IMG/VR virus record: IMGVR_UViG_3300008113_000443
Coordinates: 1-24,762 of that record
DNA length: 24,762 nucleotides
Source of the DNA: a virus
Reading direction: 5' to 3' (one strand)
The notes beneath the pieces were generated by a model. The model worked only from the letters and a program-made list of their open reading frames with translations. It did no database searches and was not told where the DNA came from. The position numbers and the translations under genes were made by a program. This document shows, piece by piece, positions 1-6,666 of the stretch. Position 1 is the first letter of the stretch, and the number at the start of each line of letters is the position of its first letter.

Positions 1-330
1 AGATCAAAAGAAAAAAATATAGAGTTCAACCTTACTCTCGCGGATTTAATAAAGATTAAAAATAATACCTGCCCCATTTTGGGCTGCGAAATACTATATA
101 AGTCAGGCGTAGATTATAGGAGATCAGCATCATTAGATAGGATAGACCCAAATAAGGGCTATGTACCAGATAATGTTAAAATTGTCTCTTTCGAAGGTAA
201 TGCATTAAAAAATAAAAACGATATTGATTCTATGATTGGAGTGATGCAGTATTATAAAAATATCACTACTCCAGATCAGAGAACAGAAGAATCGCGGCAA
301 AAATTAATTGATCTTGTTAAAGACTTTTAA
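1..330 (+). CDS. HNH-family endonuclease, C-terminal part (5' end outside window)
   Basis: The frame is open from base 1, so the gene starts upstream of the window; the TTG at 79 lies mid-domain and is not a believable start. The visible protein has a CPILGC segment followed by a stretch containing SLDRID, KGYVPDN and a conserved Asn before ALKN. This arrangement is typical of small phage HNH/His-Me-finger endonucleases, which cut DNA and are often free-standing or homing genes. The N-terminal zinc-knuckle region usual in this group is not visible. The 3' end overlaps the end of the converging minus-strand gene by 27 nt. The family call rests on motif resemblance only. The target and role in the phage cannot be read from the sequence. 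Confidence 0.7.
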   Translation, partial: RSKEKNIEFNLTLADLIKIKNNTCPILGCEILYKSGVDYRRSASLDRIDPNKGYVPDNVKIVSFEGNALKNKNDIDSMIGVMQYYKNITTPDQRTEESRQKLIDLVKDF

Positions 331-645
331 TAATTCTTTTTCGAATAACTTATCTTCACTGTACTCGATATTTATTTGTTTTGTATTTTCCTCACCTTTT
401 ATTATAATATTAATATATGGTAAATCATATTTCGCGCAAGTCATCGAAGCGAGACCCACTAAACAAGAGTCACAAATCTTCATTTGCTTCCCATCTTCAG
501 CAATCATATTAAAATAAACAAGTTTACGAACAGTGAAGAATAATAAATAATCCTCTTTGCTATATGACAGTTCGCACCCCTCACAACAAATCTTCTTCCT
601 GCAAGTCTTAGGGTTCACAACTGTAACTTGAAATTTGTTCCTCAT
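304..645 (-). CDS. Hypothetical Cys-rich small protein, possible zinc-binding
   Basis: A 113-residue protein that I do not recognise. It contains two CxxC pairs (Cys21/Cys24 and Cys58/Cys61) plus Cys15, Cys20 and Cys70, which suggests a zinc ribbon or knuckle. The pairs are separated by a hydrophobic/charged segment, and the tail is acidic then basic. It is transcribed against the surrounding genes. Its ATG at 645 lies next to a short divergent spacer (646-686) shared with the phoH-like gene, and its 3' end runs 27 nt into the end of the HNH gene. No signal peptide or membrane segment is evident. I prefer it over the overlapping + strand frame at 308-517, which encodes a low-complexity hydrophobic peptide with no recognisable motif. 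Confidence 0.6.
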   Translation of the reverse strand: MRNKFQVTVVNPKTCRKKICCEGCELSYSKEDYLLFFTVRKLVYFNMIAEDGKQMKICDSCLVGLASMTCAKYDLPYINIIIKGEENTKQINIEYSEDKLFEKELLKVFNKIN

Positions 646-655
646 TATATATAAT
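628..655 (+). promoter_or_regulatory. Candidate sigma70-type promoter for the phoH-like gene
   Basis: TTGAAA at 628-633 and TATAAT at 650-655 are separated by 16 nt, which is close to a consensus housekeeping promoter. Transcription would begin near 662, giving a leader of about 25 nt before the ATG at 687. The -35 hexamer lies inside the start of the divergent gene. Read by eye only; AT-rich DNA gives chance -10 matches. Confidence 0.45.
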
Positions 656-657
656 AC

Positions 658-677
658 ATGTAATTAAAATAGTAAGG
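658..677 (+). promoter_or_regulatory. Recurrent AT-rich upstream element, variant TAATTAAA
   Basis: ATG-TAATTAAA-ATAGTAAGG lies between the candidate sigma70 promoter and the phoH-like ATG. It resembles the elements before the portal (6646-6663), fibre (16281-16298) and 9878 (9853-9869) genes: a gTGTA start, an A/T octamer and an AAGG or TAGG end. It could be a late-promoter core or simply leader sequence containing a weak ribosome site (AAGG, 9 nt before the ATG). Confidence 0.3.
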
Positions 678-686
678 CTAATTAAA

Positions 687-1409
687 ATGTCAAAAAAAGA
701 TAACTCCCCCCACGTTTCTCAAAAAGACAAAGTAAAAGATGACTTTGAAATTCGTAAATTAAAATGGACCCCGAAACAAGAACAAATTATACAAGCGGCC
801 TTAGACAAGTCTACTAATATAATCATTCTAGATGGGCTTCCCGGCACAGCCAAGACTCTACTGAGTGTTTATTGCTCGCTAGAATTACTAAAGGCCAAAA
901 AGATTTCTGATATTGTATATATCCGATCCCTAATTCAAAGCACAGATGGTCAAACCGGCTTCTTAACTGGCGACTTAGACGAAAAGACTTTCTTCTATAA
1001 CGTACCTCTATTTGATAAGCTAGAAGAATTACTAAATAAATCCAGCATCGAATTACTAAATAAGCAAGAAAGGATCAAAACTTATCCTGTTTCTCTGCTT
1101 CGCGGTTATACCTTTAACGTTAATTCCGTTATTTTGGATGAGGGTCAGAACATGATGTTTGATTCTCTTGTAACGGCGGCAACCCGAATGGGTAAATTTA
1201 GTAAGCTATTTATTTGTGGTGATACTATTATGCAAAATGACCTAGGCAAGAAGTCTGGGTTCAAAGAGTTCTGTGATATCTTCCAAGACCAAGATAGCCG
1301 AGACAATGGCATTCAATACTTTAAGCTTGGGCAAGAAGATATTATGAGAAGTGGTATTACTCGCTTTATTGTTGATAAGATTACTAAATACAAGTCAATC
1401 ATTCATTAA
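687..1409 (+). CDS. phoH: PhoH-like P-loop ATPase
   Basis: A 240-residue protein with a Walker A motif GLPGTAKT (residues 50-57), a Walker B motif VILDEGQN (148-155) and a downstream GD...QND segment (178-185). This is the pattern of PhoH-family ATPases, related to the helicase/ATPase half of bacterial PhoH and common in marine and T4-like phages. The protein is cytoplasmic with no membrane segment. The family hydrolyses ATP and has been linked to RNA metabolism and phosphate stress, but its role in phages is unsettled. Length fits the phage type, which lacks the extra PIN or KH domains. The N-terminal ~25 residues are charged and low in complexity. A candidate promoter lies at 628-655. The 3' end overlaps the converging zincin gene by 11 nt. 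Confidence 0.85.
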   Translation: MSKKDNSPHVSQKDKVKDDFEIRKLKWTPKQEQIIQAALDKSTNIIILDGLPGTAKTLLSVYCSLELLKAKKISDIVYIRSLIQSTDGQTGFLTGDLDEKTFFYNVPLFDKLEELLNKSSIELLNKQERIKTYPVSLLRGYTFNVNSVILDEGQNMMFDSLVTAATRMGKFSKLFICGDTIMQNDLGKKSGFKEFCDIFQDQDSRDNGIQYFKLGQEDIMRSGITRFIVDKITKYKSIIH

Positions 1410-1674
1410 ACTTTTGTTTCATCCTTTGGTGGATGAGTCTTGATAAAGTATTAGCGCATTTAGTTACTTTTGATTCAGATTCTTGCCAGAAGAATGCGTG
1501 TAATACTTCATGTATTAGAATGTTGATTGTCTTTTGTTTGGTTAATGCGGGGTCAATTTTAATCTTTGGATTCTCCATCTCTGGGGAATCACATATACCA
1601 TAGCACCCTTTAGGGGGTTTGACCCAATTAATGGTGTATTCAACTTTTTCGTAATTCTTAAATGAATACTTCAT
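1399..1674 (-). CDS. Small HExxH zinc metalloprotease-like protein
   Basis: A 91-residue protein on the minus strand. It carries HEVLH (His55-His59) inside a hydrophobic helix (ILIHEVLHAFFW), the zinc-binding and catalytic signature of zincin peptidases, followed about 8-15 residues later by a helix with acidic residues (QESESK) that could supply a third ligand. Phages often encode such small SprT- or ImmA-like zincins whose substrates are unknown. The upstream part is a short beta-rich segment with two Cys (24 and 28). Its end overlaps the end of the phoH-like gene by 11 nt, tail to tail. The zincin call rests on one motif; proteolysis is inferred, not shown. Confidence 0.65.
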   Translation of the reverse strand: MKYSFKNYEKVEYTINWVKPPKGCYGICDSPEMENPKIKIDPALTKQKTINILIHEVLHAFFWQESESKVTKCANTLSRLIHQRMKQKFNE

Positions 1675-1690
1675 TCTATTACAATTACAC

Positions 1691-1719
1691 TTGCTTTTTT
1701 ACCGTTATTAAACTATAAT
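1691..1719 (+). promoter_or_regulatory. Possible sigma70-type promoter before the zinc-ribbon gene
   Basis: TTGCTT (1691-1696) and a perfect TATAAT (1714-1719) are spaced by 17 nt in the spacer between the divergent zincin and zinc-ribbon genes. The predicted start would leave only about 7 nt before the ATG at 1733, so use would require a near-leaderless mRNA. The rest of the spacer (1675-1732) shows no clear Shine-Dalgarno. Confidence 0.35.
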
Positions 1720-1732
1720 AAATTAATGAATT

Positions 1733-2134
1733 ATGCAAAAAATTTACTGCTCTCAATGTGGAAGTCCTAATTTATACGCTCAAGCAAAGCCAAAGTTTTG
1801 CTCTGCGTGTGGCACAGCATTCTATGGTGTTATCGTAGAAAAGCCACAAGATAAAAAGGCAAGAGAAAACAAAGTTCGCGCTCAAGAAGAGTATGACGAG
1901 CAGGACGATGATGAAAGCGATGATGAAGAAAGTGATGCATCAATTCCTGATTTAAAAAATGGTTTAGAAGTTGAGTATCAAGCAGAAGGCCCAAGAAAAG
2001 AATCTCTTGCAAAGATTGCCGCAACAATGCCAGACAGCATGGCAGGTTTTGGAGCAAGAGGAGCAGAAGGTCTCTCTGTAAAAGATACTCTTAAAATGTT
2101 TAAAAAAGAAGCCGGTACATTAAGGCAAAAATAA
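1733..2134 (+). CDS. Zinc-ribbon protein with acidic linker
   Basis: A 133-residue protein. An N-terminal zinc ribbon uses CxxC pairs at Cys6/Cys9 and Cys23/Cys26 with an aromatic-rich turn. It is followed by a charged segment and a strongly acidic, probably disordered stretch (about residues 52-70, mostly D, E and S). The C-terminal third is a short amphipathic region ending in Lys-rich residues. Zinc ribbons of this kind bind nucleic acid or bridge proteins; the acidic linker would suit a transcription or replication adaptor. No named family recognised. The stop is separated by one base from the ATG of the sigma-like gene, so the two are probably co-translated and may act together. Confidence 0.65.
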   Translation: MQKIYCSQCGSPNLYAQAKPKFCSACGTAFYGVIVEKPQDKKARENKVRAQEEYDEQDDDESDDEESDASIPDLKNGLEVEYQAEGPRKESLAKIAATMPDSMAGFGARGAEGLSVKDTLKMFKKEAGTLRQK

Positions 2135-2135
2135 A

Positions 2136-2828
2136 ATGGCTCAAAAAGTCCAAAAAGAAACCTTTGAAAAGAACATTGCTATCGTAGACGAAGAAATTCG
2201 CAAACGCAAAAACAAGTGGAACCTTGCCGCACTGTCTTGGATTGATTTCGAGGACGTTGAGCAGATATTGAGGATTCATATTTACAAAAAATGGAGCCTA
2301 TACGATCAGAAAAAACCCCTTGCCCCTTGGTTAAACATTATCATATCCAATCAAATAAAAAACATTATAAGAAACAACTATGGTAATTATGCCAGACCTT
2401 GTTTGAAGTGTGCGGCGGCAGAGTGGGATGATTCTTGTTCAATATATGGAGAGCAGTGCAAGAAGTGCCCCTTGTATGCTCATTGGGAAAACAATAAAAA
2501 AGATGCTTTCAATACAAAAGTAACCCTTCCTCTTGAGAATCATATTAAAGAAGTTCACGACATGACTAACGAAGGTTTCGACCTTCTAAGAAGCACTCAG
2601 AGTTTATCATCAGCATTGAGAAAAGTATTAAAGCCAGCAGAGTGGGTAGTTTATGAGATGCTTTGCTTGAGAAATCAGAGAGAAGAAGAAGTCGCAAAAG
2701 TTCTAGGATTCAAGACTACTGAAAAGAATCGTTCCCCCGGATACAAGCAAATAAAGAACTTAAAGCGTTCTATACTTGTAAAAGCTAAGAAGTGCATTGT
2801 GAATGGAGAAGTAGAAATTTATGGCTGA
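2136..2828 (+). CDS. Sigma-factor-like protein with inserted Cys cluster
   Basis: A 230-residue protein with the two-part layout of a minimal sigma factor. A region-2-like part (about 34-85: DFEDVEQILRIHI, then KPLAPWLNIIISNQIKNIIRN) resembles the helices that bind RNA polymerase and the -10 element. A region-4-like helix-turn-helix lies at about 155-225 (LSSALRKVLKPAEWVVYEM ... EEVAKVLGF ... YKQIKNLKRSI). Between them is a cluster Cys89, Cys92, Cys101, Cys108 and Cys111 that looks like a zinc site. Phage-encoded sigma factors such as T4 gp55 direct host polymerase to late promoters, which would fit the AT-rich element found upstream of several structural genes here. The function is inferred from pattern; a nucleic-acid-binding protein of another type is possible. 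It overlaps the next gene by 8 nt (ATGGCTGA). Confidence 0.6.
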   Translation: MAQKVQKETFEKNIAIVDEEIRKRKNKWNLAALSWIDFEDVEQILRIHIYKKWSLYDQKKPLAPWLNIIISNQIKNIIRNNYGNYARPCLKCAAAEWDDSCSIYGEQCKKCPLYAHWENNKKDAFNTKVTLPLENHIKEVHDMTNEGFDLLRSTQSLSSALRKVLKPAEWVVYEMLCLRNQREEEVAKVLGFKTTEKNRSPGYKQIKNLKRSILVKAKKCIVNGEVEIYG

Positions 2829-3606
2829 AAATGAAAACCAACCTCAAGAACTTAATGACCAACAGCGACTGGCAATTTTAAATGAGTGGAACAATCGCCC
2901 TACTAATCCTCCTTCTTTGCTTGAACTTGTTAGGGTTGCTTTTCCTAACGTTGAAGGCGCAGACGGTAGAAGTTGGCACGGCAAGAAAGTTAAAGAGTTC
3001 TTATCCACAAGACAAATTAAAGCAAGGGCTTCATATGAGTACTTGGCAAAAGATAAGATTGAACTATCTCCAGAACAAAAAGAGTTTACTGCTAACAATG
3101 CAGGTTCAATGGGCGCACTTGAGATTACTAAAAGTATTTTCAATAATCAAAACCTTACTAGCCTCAGTCAAGAAACTCGTACTGTAATTGATTTCATTAA
3201 AACTCTTGACCAGAAAGTAATTCAAGCAGGTCCAGTCTCACAAAGAGACACAGAGAGTCTTGCGGATTCTCAATACATGCCGCCAAAGACTTTTGAGCGA
3301 ATGCTTTTTCGCATCAACAAGTATGTTCATGAAGGTATTGATAAAGATAAAGTTACTTCACGCCAGAAGGCTTCTATTAATGCTATCATTGGATACATGC
3401 ATACTTATCGTTTCTTGCATCAGATAAACAGTTATTCTTCTAATATTGATCGTGAGTTATTTGAAAGCTCTTTTGTCCGTTATACATTTGATAAACCAGA
3501 CCTTACTCAAGAAGAAGTAGATCAATACATTGTTCTAGCTACTGAAGTAGTAATCTCTGCTAATATTCAAGAGACAAGCAATCAGTGGAGCAAGAGACGA
3601 ATATAA
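2821..3606 (+). CDS. Packaging-cassette protein of unknown function, candidate small terminase subunit
   Basis: A 261-residue, largely alpha-helical protein. Residues about 11-65 (DQQRLAILNEW ... PPSLLELVRVAFP ... GKKVKEFL) could form a helix-turn-helix, and the rest is helical and charged. It lies two genes upstream of the large terminase, so a DNA-recognising small terminase role is possible but inferred only from position and length. The start ATG sits within ATGGCTGA, where TGA ends the upstream gene, so translation is probably coupled. The frame stops at 3604-3606, but a strongly coding stretch continues immediately in the +1 frame to 3868 without a usable ATG at its beginning (see 3554-3868). 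The true product may therefore be about 100 residues longer. The last ~20 residues before the stop may be out-of-frame sequence. Confidence 0.65.
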   Translation: MAENENQPQELNDQQRLAILNEWNNRPTNPPSLLELVRVAFPNVEGADGRSWHGKKVKEFLSTRQIKARASYEYLAKDKIELSPEQKEFTANNAGSMGALEITKSIFNNQNLTSLSQETRTVIDFIKTLDQKVIQAGPVSQRDTESLADSQYMPPKTFERMLFRINKYVHEGIDKDKVTSRQKASINAIIGYMHTYRFLHQINSYSSNIDRELFESSFVRYTFDKPDLTQEEVDQYIVLATEVVISANIQETSNQWSKRRI

Positions 3607-3868
3607 CCAATCGACCATTCGCCAGCAAAAACTTCTTAATGACCTTAAGGTAAAGCGAAGTGATCGTCTTAGCAAGCAAATAAAAGAAAACGCCAGTATC
3701 CTTAATCTAGTTCAAATGTGGAAAGAAGAAGAATCTCGTATGCAATTATTAAAACTTGCTGAAAGGAGAAAGGCGATGGTAAAGAATGAAATAGATCGCC
3801 TCTCTACAATGGATGAAATCAAGTGCCGTATCTTAGGAATTTCAGAGGACGAGGTGTTAAATGGCTGA
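3554..3868 (+). CDS. Coding continuation in the +1 frame (C-terminal half of the preceding protein, or separate small gene)
   Basis: After TAA at 3551-3553 this frame stays open to TGA at 3866-3868. From about 3590 it encodes a credible helical, charged peptide: ARDEYNQSTIRQQKLLNDL, then KRSDRLSKQIKENASIL, NLVQMWKEEESR and finally ISEDEVLNG. No ATG, GTG or TTG start exists before the ATG at 3716, which would give only 50 residues and discard half of the coding signal. The simplest readings are that this is the C-terminus of the 2821 protein joined by a +1 frameshift, or that a one-base insertion (real or assembly error) split one gene. The overlap region lacks a long homopolymer or textbook slippery site. 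Its stop lies in ATGGCTGA at the start of the nuclease gene, the same junction as at 2821-2828. Confidence 0.6.
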   Translation, partial: SLLIFKRQAISGARDEYNQSTIRQQKLLNDLKVKRSDRLSKQIKENASILNLVQMWKEEESRMQLLKLAERRKAMVKNEIDRLSTMDEIKCRILGISEDEVLNG

Positions 3869-4799
3869 AACATGTAAAATATGTCAAAAAGCTTATGAGG
3901 TAGATGCAGACTTTAATCGTCATCTCAAAGCTCACAAACTTAGAGTAATAGAGTACTATCAACAACATCATCCTCGCTATGATGCTTTCGATAACTCCAT
4001 AATTATTTACAAGAATAAAGAGCAGTACTTTAATACTGACTTTAACAATAAAAATAATCTAAAAAATTGGCTCAAAGCTCAGTCACTAGAGAAACAGAAA
4101 GAGTACTGCAAAGACTTTCTAATCAAGAGAAAAGAAAAGAAAGGTCTAGAATATACTCCATCTCAAGTTGAGCTTCGCAGCGTCTTAAGCCCGAGCGTTA
4201 TTTACTTACAAGAAATTTTTGGTGATTATTATCAGTTCGCTGGAGATCTTGGATTTAAAAATAAATACATATACCCAGAGAGTTTAGATAATTTAGCACC
4301 ATTACAAACCAAAGGGTCAATCATTTACATTGATACCCGAGAGCAGAAGCCGTTTATATTTAATATGGCATCTGAAGTTCGTACTCTTAAGTTTGGAGAC
4401 TATGGGTTTAGTCATCCAAGTTATGATGGCAAGCTTTACTTTGAGAGAAAGTCTATTTCTGATTTCATTGGAACACTAAGCGCCGGTTACGAAAGGTTTT
4501 GTCGAGAGATTGAGAAAGCCAGCGAAGCCAAAGCTAACATGGTTATCATTGTAGAAGAGAGTTTAAGTAATGCTCTGTCTTTTAATTATCTTCCTCATGT
4601 ATACAAGAAAGCTACAAAGGTAAACCCTGAGTTTATATTCCATAATGTCAGAGAGTTGATTCAAAAATATCCTCATGTGCAATTCTTATTTGCAAAAGGG
4701 CGCAAAGAGTCCGTTCGCATTATTGAAAAGATGTTCTCTACTGATGAGAACTTCTTTAAATATGATCTCCAACTTTGCTACGACCTAAAAATGCTATAA
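3861..4799 (+). CDS. ERCC4-family nuclease with N-terminal C2H2 zinc finger
   Basis: A 312-residue protein. The N-terminus has a C2H2 finger (Cys5, Cys8, His21, His25). The middle (about 35-140) is helical and unassigned. An ERCC4/XPF-type nuclease core follows: IDTRE (157-161), FGDY (178-181) and ERKSISD (195-201), which matches the family signature GD...ERKxxxD, then a helix GYERFCREIEKA. XPF/Mus81-type enzymes cut branched or flap DNA; in a phage this would suit trimming of replication or recombination intermediates before or during packaging. It sits directly upstream of the large terminase with one base between them. The Shine-Dalgarno GAGG (3851-3854) is 6 nt before the ATG. Whether the finger targets DNA is inferred. 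Confidence 0.8.
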   Translation: MAETCKICQKAYEVDADFNRHLKAHKLRVIEYYQQHHPRYDAFDNSIIIYKNKEQYFNTDFNNKNNLKNWLKAQSLEKQKEYCKDFLIKRKEKKGLEYTPSQVELRSVLSPSVIYLQEIFGDYYQFAGDLGFKNKYIYPESLDNLAPLQTKGSIIYIDTREQKPFIFNMASEVRTLKFGDYGFSHPSYDGKLYFERKSISDFIGTLSAGYERFCREIEKASEAKANMVIIVEESLSNALSFNYLPHVYKKATKVNPEFIFHNVRELIQKYPHVQFLFAKGRKESVRIIEKMFSTDENFFKYDLQLCYDLKML

Positions 4800-4800
4800 T

Positions 4801-6642
4801 ATGTGGTATACCCCAGAGAAATACAATAGAATAATCCCAAATCTAAATGATGAATATTCTAGACTAAAAGATACTCTTGAAGATAAGGAAGCTAAGATAA
4901 CTTTAGCTAAGTTTTTGCGTTCAAATATAGGGATAACTACAGAGCTAATTTCTGGTATAAAATTATGGCCTTATCAAGAGATTGTAATTAAAGGAATGTT
5001 GAACCGAAACTTCTGCATGAACGTGTGGGGTCGCGGTGCTTCTAAATCTTTCTCTGCTGCGGTGTTTTGTTTCCTACAATGCATCTTTGAACCTAAGAGT
5101 AAAATCTTAATTGCTGGTCCAACCTTCAGAACAGCAAGAAGCATTTTCAATTCAATAGAAAAGATTACTGAATCTAAAGGCGCAGACCTTTTGATGCAAG
5201 CATTTGGCGCAAAGTCAAAGCGTAATGATGAATACGACTGGTCAATTAACGAAGGTTCAATAAAAGCTATTCCTCTAAGCGGCGAAAAGATTCGTGGTTT
5301 CCGCGCTAATGTTCTTGTGCTTGATGAGTTTCTCTTATTACCAGAAGACATCATCAAAAATGTATTAATGCCTTTCTTGATTGTTCCTCAAGACATTAAA
5401 GAACGTATTAGTATTCGCGAACAAGAGAATGAATTAATTGCACAAGGCGCAATGACTGAAGCTGACCGCATGGAGTTCAAGAATACTTCCAAAATGATCG
5501 CTCTGTCTTCTGCTTCTTATACTTTTGAGAATCTCTATAAGACTTATAAAGAGTGGTGCGATAATATTTATTCAAAGGAGCCAACAAGTGCTACTTATTT
5601 TGTTTCTCAATTAAGTTATGAGTCTCTTCCTCCAGAGATGATAGATTCTTCAATTACAGAAGAGGCGCAAAACGGCGGATCTTCTCACGCTTCTTTCTTG
5701 AGAGAGTATTGCGCTCAATTTACTGATGGTAGCGACTCTTACTTCAGCATGAAGAAGATGGAAGAATGTACTCTTAAGTTTGAAGAGAGACCTCACTCCC
5801 AAATTAGAGGAGATAGCGGCAAGCAATATATCTTAGCAATGGACCCCAACATGAGCGACAGTCCAAATGCTGACTATTTTGCAATGGCTATTTTGGAAAT
5901 AGACAGAGAAAACAAAAATGACGTTCTCGTTCATGCTTATGCTGGTCTTGGCAGTTTAAATACTCACATTAAATACTTTCATTACTTAATGACTAGCTTT
6001 AATATTGTTTATATCATATGTGATAATGCTGGTGCTGATATTTTCTTCAACACTTATAACGAATCTCAATTCGTAAACTCAGAGTCTGAGAAGATTAAGT
6101 TTATTGACTTCGATTCCGATCTTGAAGGTATTGAATACACAAAGATGGTTCAGAAAGCCAAGAGTCAATATAACCTTGAAAATAAACAAATAGCAGTAAC
6201 TCAAGTATTCACTACTACCTTCATTAGAAGAGGTAATGAAAATCTACAAGCGGCAATTGACTATAAGAAAATCTGGTTTGCTTCAAAGACAGTAGCCAAC
6301 GAGACCTTCTTTAATGAAGAAATAAATAAGAGAATACCAGAAGAAATAATCTTCGTAGAAGAAAGTAAAGACTGGAACAAGTTAGATCTAATTGAACACC
6401 AAGATTTGCTTGTCTATAACACTAAGAAGCAATGCTCGCTAGTTGAGTTCACTACTAGTAGCCGTGGGTCTGTTAATTTTGACCTTCCTCAACACTTAAA
6501 GCGTTCCAATTCTCCTAATAGAGCAAGAAAAGATAATTATACTGCTTTAATGTTAGCTAAATGGGGCTCCAAATGCTATAATGACATTATGACTACTGAA
6601 AATAAAATAGTAGCTGCGGGATTTACACCAATTTTAATTTAA
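4801..6642 (+). CDS. terL: Terminase large subunit (packaging ATPase/nuclease)
   Basis: A 613-residue protein, normal for large terminases. The ATPase half shows an adenine-side WPYQ (56-59), a Walker A-like GRGASKS (77-83) and a Walker B VLVLDE (171-176), with the catalytic Glu being E176. A coupling-motif-like segment ALSSAS lies at 234-239. The C-terminal RNase-H-like nuclease has acidic candidates D348 (ILAMDPN), D408 (ICDNAG) and D578 (RKDNYTALMLAKW). It would dock on the portal, translocate DNA into the prohead and cut concatemers. The start at 4801 follows the upstream stop by one base (TAATATG) with no Shine-Dalgarno, so coupled initiation is likely. The shadow minus-strand frame at 4974-5357 is not a gene. 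Confidence 0.93.
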   Translation: MWYTPEKYNRIIPNLNDEYSRLKDTLEDKEAKITLAKFLRSNIGITTELISGIKLWPYQEIVIKGMLNRNFCMNVWGRGASKSFSAAVFCFLQCIFEPKSKILIAGPTFRTARSIFNSIEKITESKGADLLMQAFGAKSKRNDEYDWSINEGSIKAIPLSGEKIRGFRANVLVLDEFLLLPEDIIKNVLMPFLIVPQDIKERISIREQENELIAQGAMTEADRMEFKNTSKMIALSSASYTFENLYKTYKEWCDNIYSKEPTSATYFVSQLSYESLPPEMIDSSITEEAQNGGSSHASFLREYCAQFTDGSDSYFSMKKMEECTLKFEERPHSQIRGDSGKQYILAMDPNMSDSPNADYFAMAILEIDRENKNDVLVHAYAGLGSLNTHIKYFHYLMTSFNIVYIICDNAGADIFFNTYNESQFVNSESEKIKFIDFDSDLEGIEYTKMVQKAKSQYNLENKQIAVTQVFTTTFIRRGNENLQAAIDYKKIWFASKTVANETFFNEEINKRIPEEIIFVEESKDWNKLDLIEHQDLLVYNTKKQCSLVEFTTSSRGSVNFDLPQHLKRSNSPNRARKDNYTALMLAKWGSKCYNDIMTTENKIVAAGFTPILI

Positions 6643-6645
6643 AAT

Positions 6646-6663
6646 GTGTAATTAATTATTAGG
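6646..6663 (+). promoter_or_regulatory. Candidate late-promoter element upstream of portal
   Basis: GTGTAATTAATTATTAGG occupies most of the 24-nt spacer after terL. It contains the octamer TAATTAAT (6649-6656), also found before the capsid gene (14372) and the fibre gene (16284). Its end is only 3 nt from the portal ATG, too close for the AGG to work as a ribosome site, which favours a transcription role. Recognition by a phage sigma factor is inferred. Confidence 0.4.
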
Positions 6664-6666
6664 CTT

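Noticed and set aside
79-330. TTG at 79 as the start of the HNH-like gene
   Set aside because: The frame is open to base 1 and the residues before 79 (including the CPIL segment) belong to the domain.
308-517. + strand open frame opposite the Cys-rich gene
   Set aside because: It encodes a low-complexity hydrophobic peptide without motif. The minus frame is longer, with paired Cys.
2844-3187. Open frames on both strands inside the 261-residue gene (2844-3143 minus, 2882-3187 plus)
   Set aside because: They fully overlap a better coding frame and show Leu/Ser-rich shadow composition.
3566-3600. Direct repeat CAAGAGAC (23 nt apart) as the cause of the frame change
   Set aside because: Removing one 23-nt repeat interval would lead into the third frame, which stops soon, not into the coding +1 frame.
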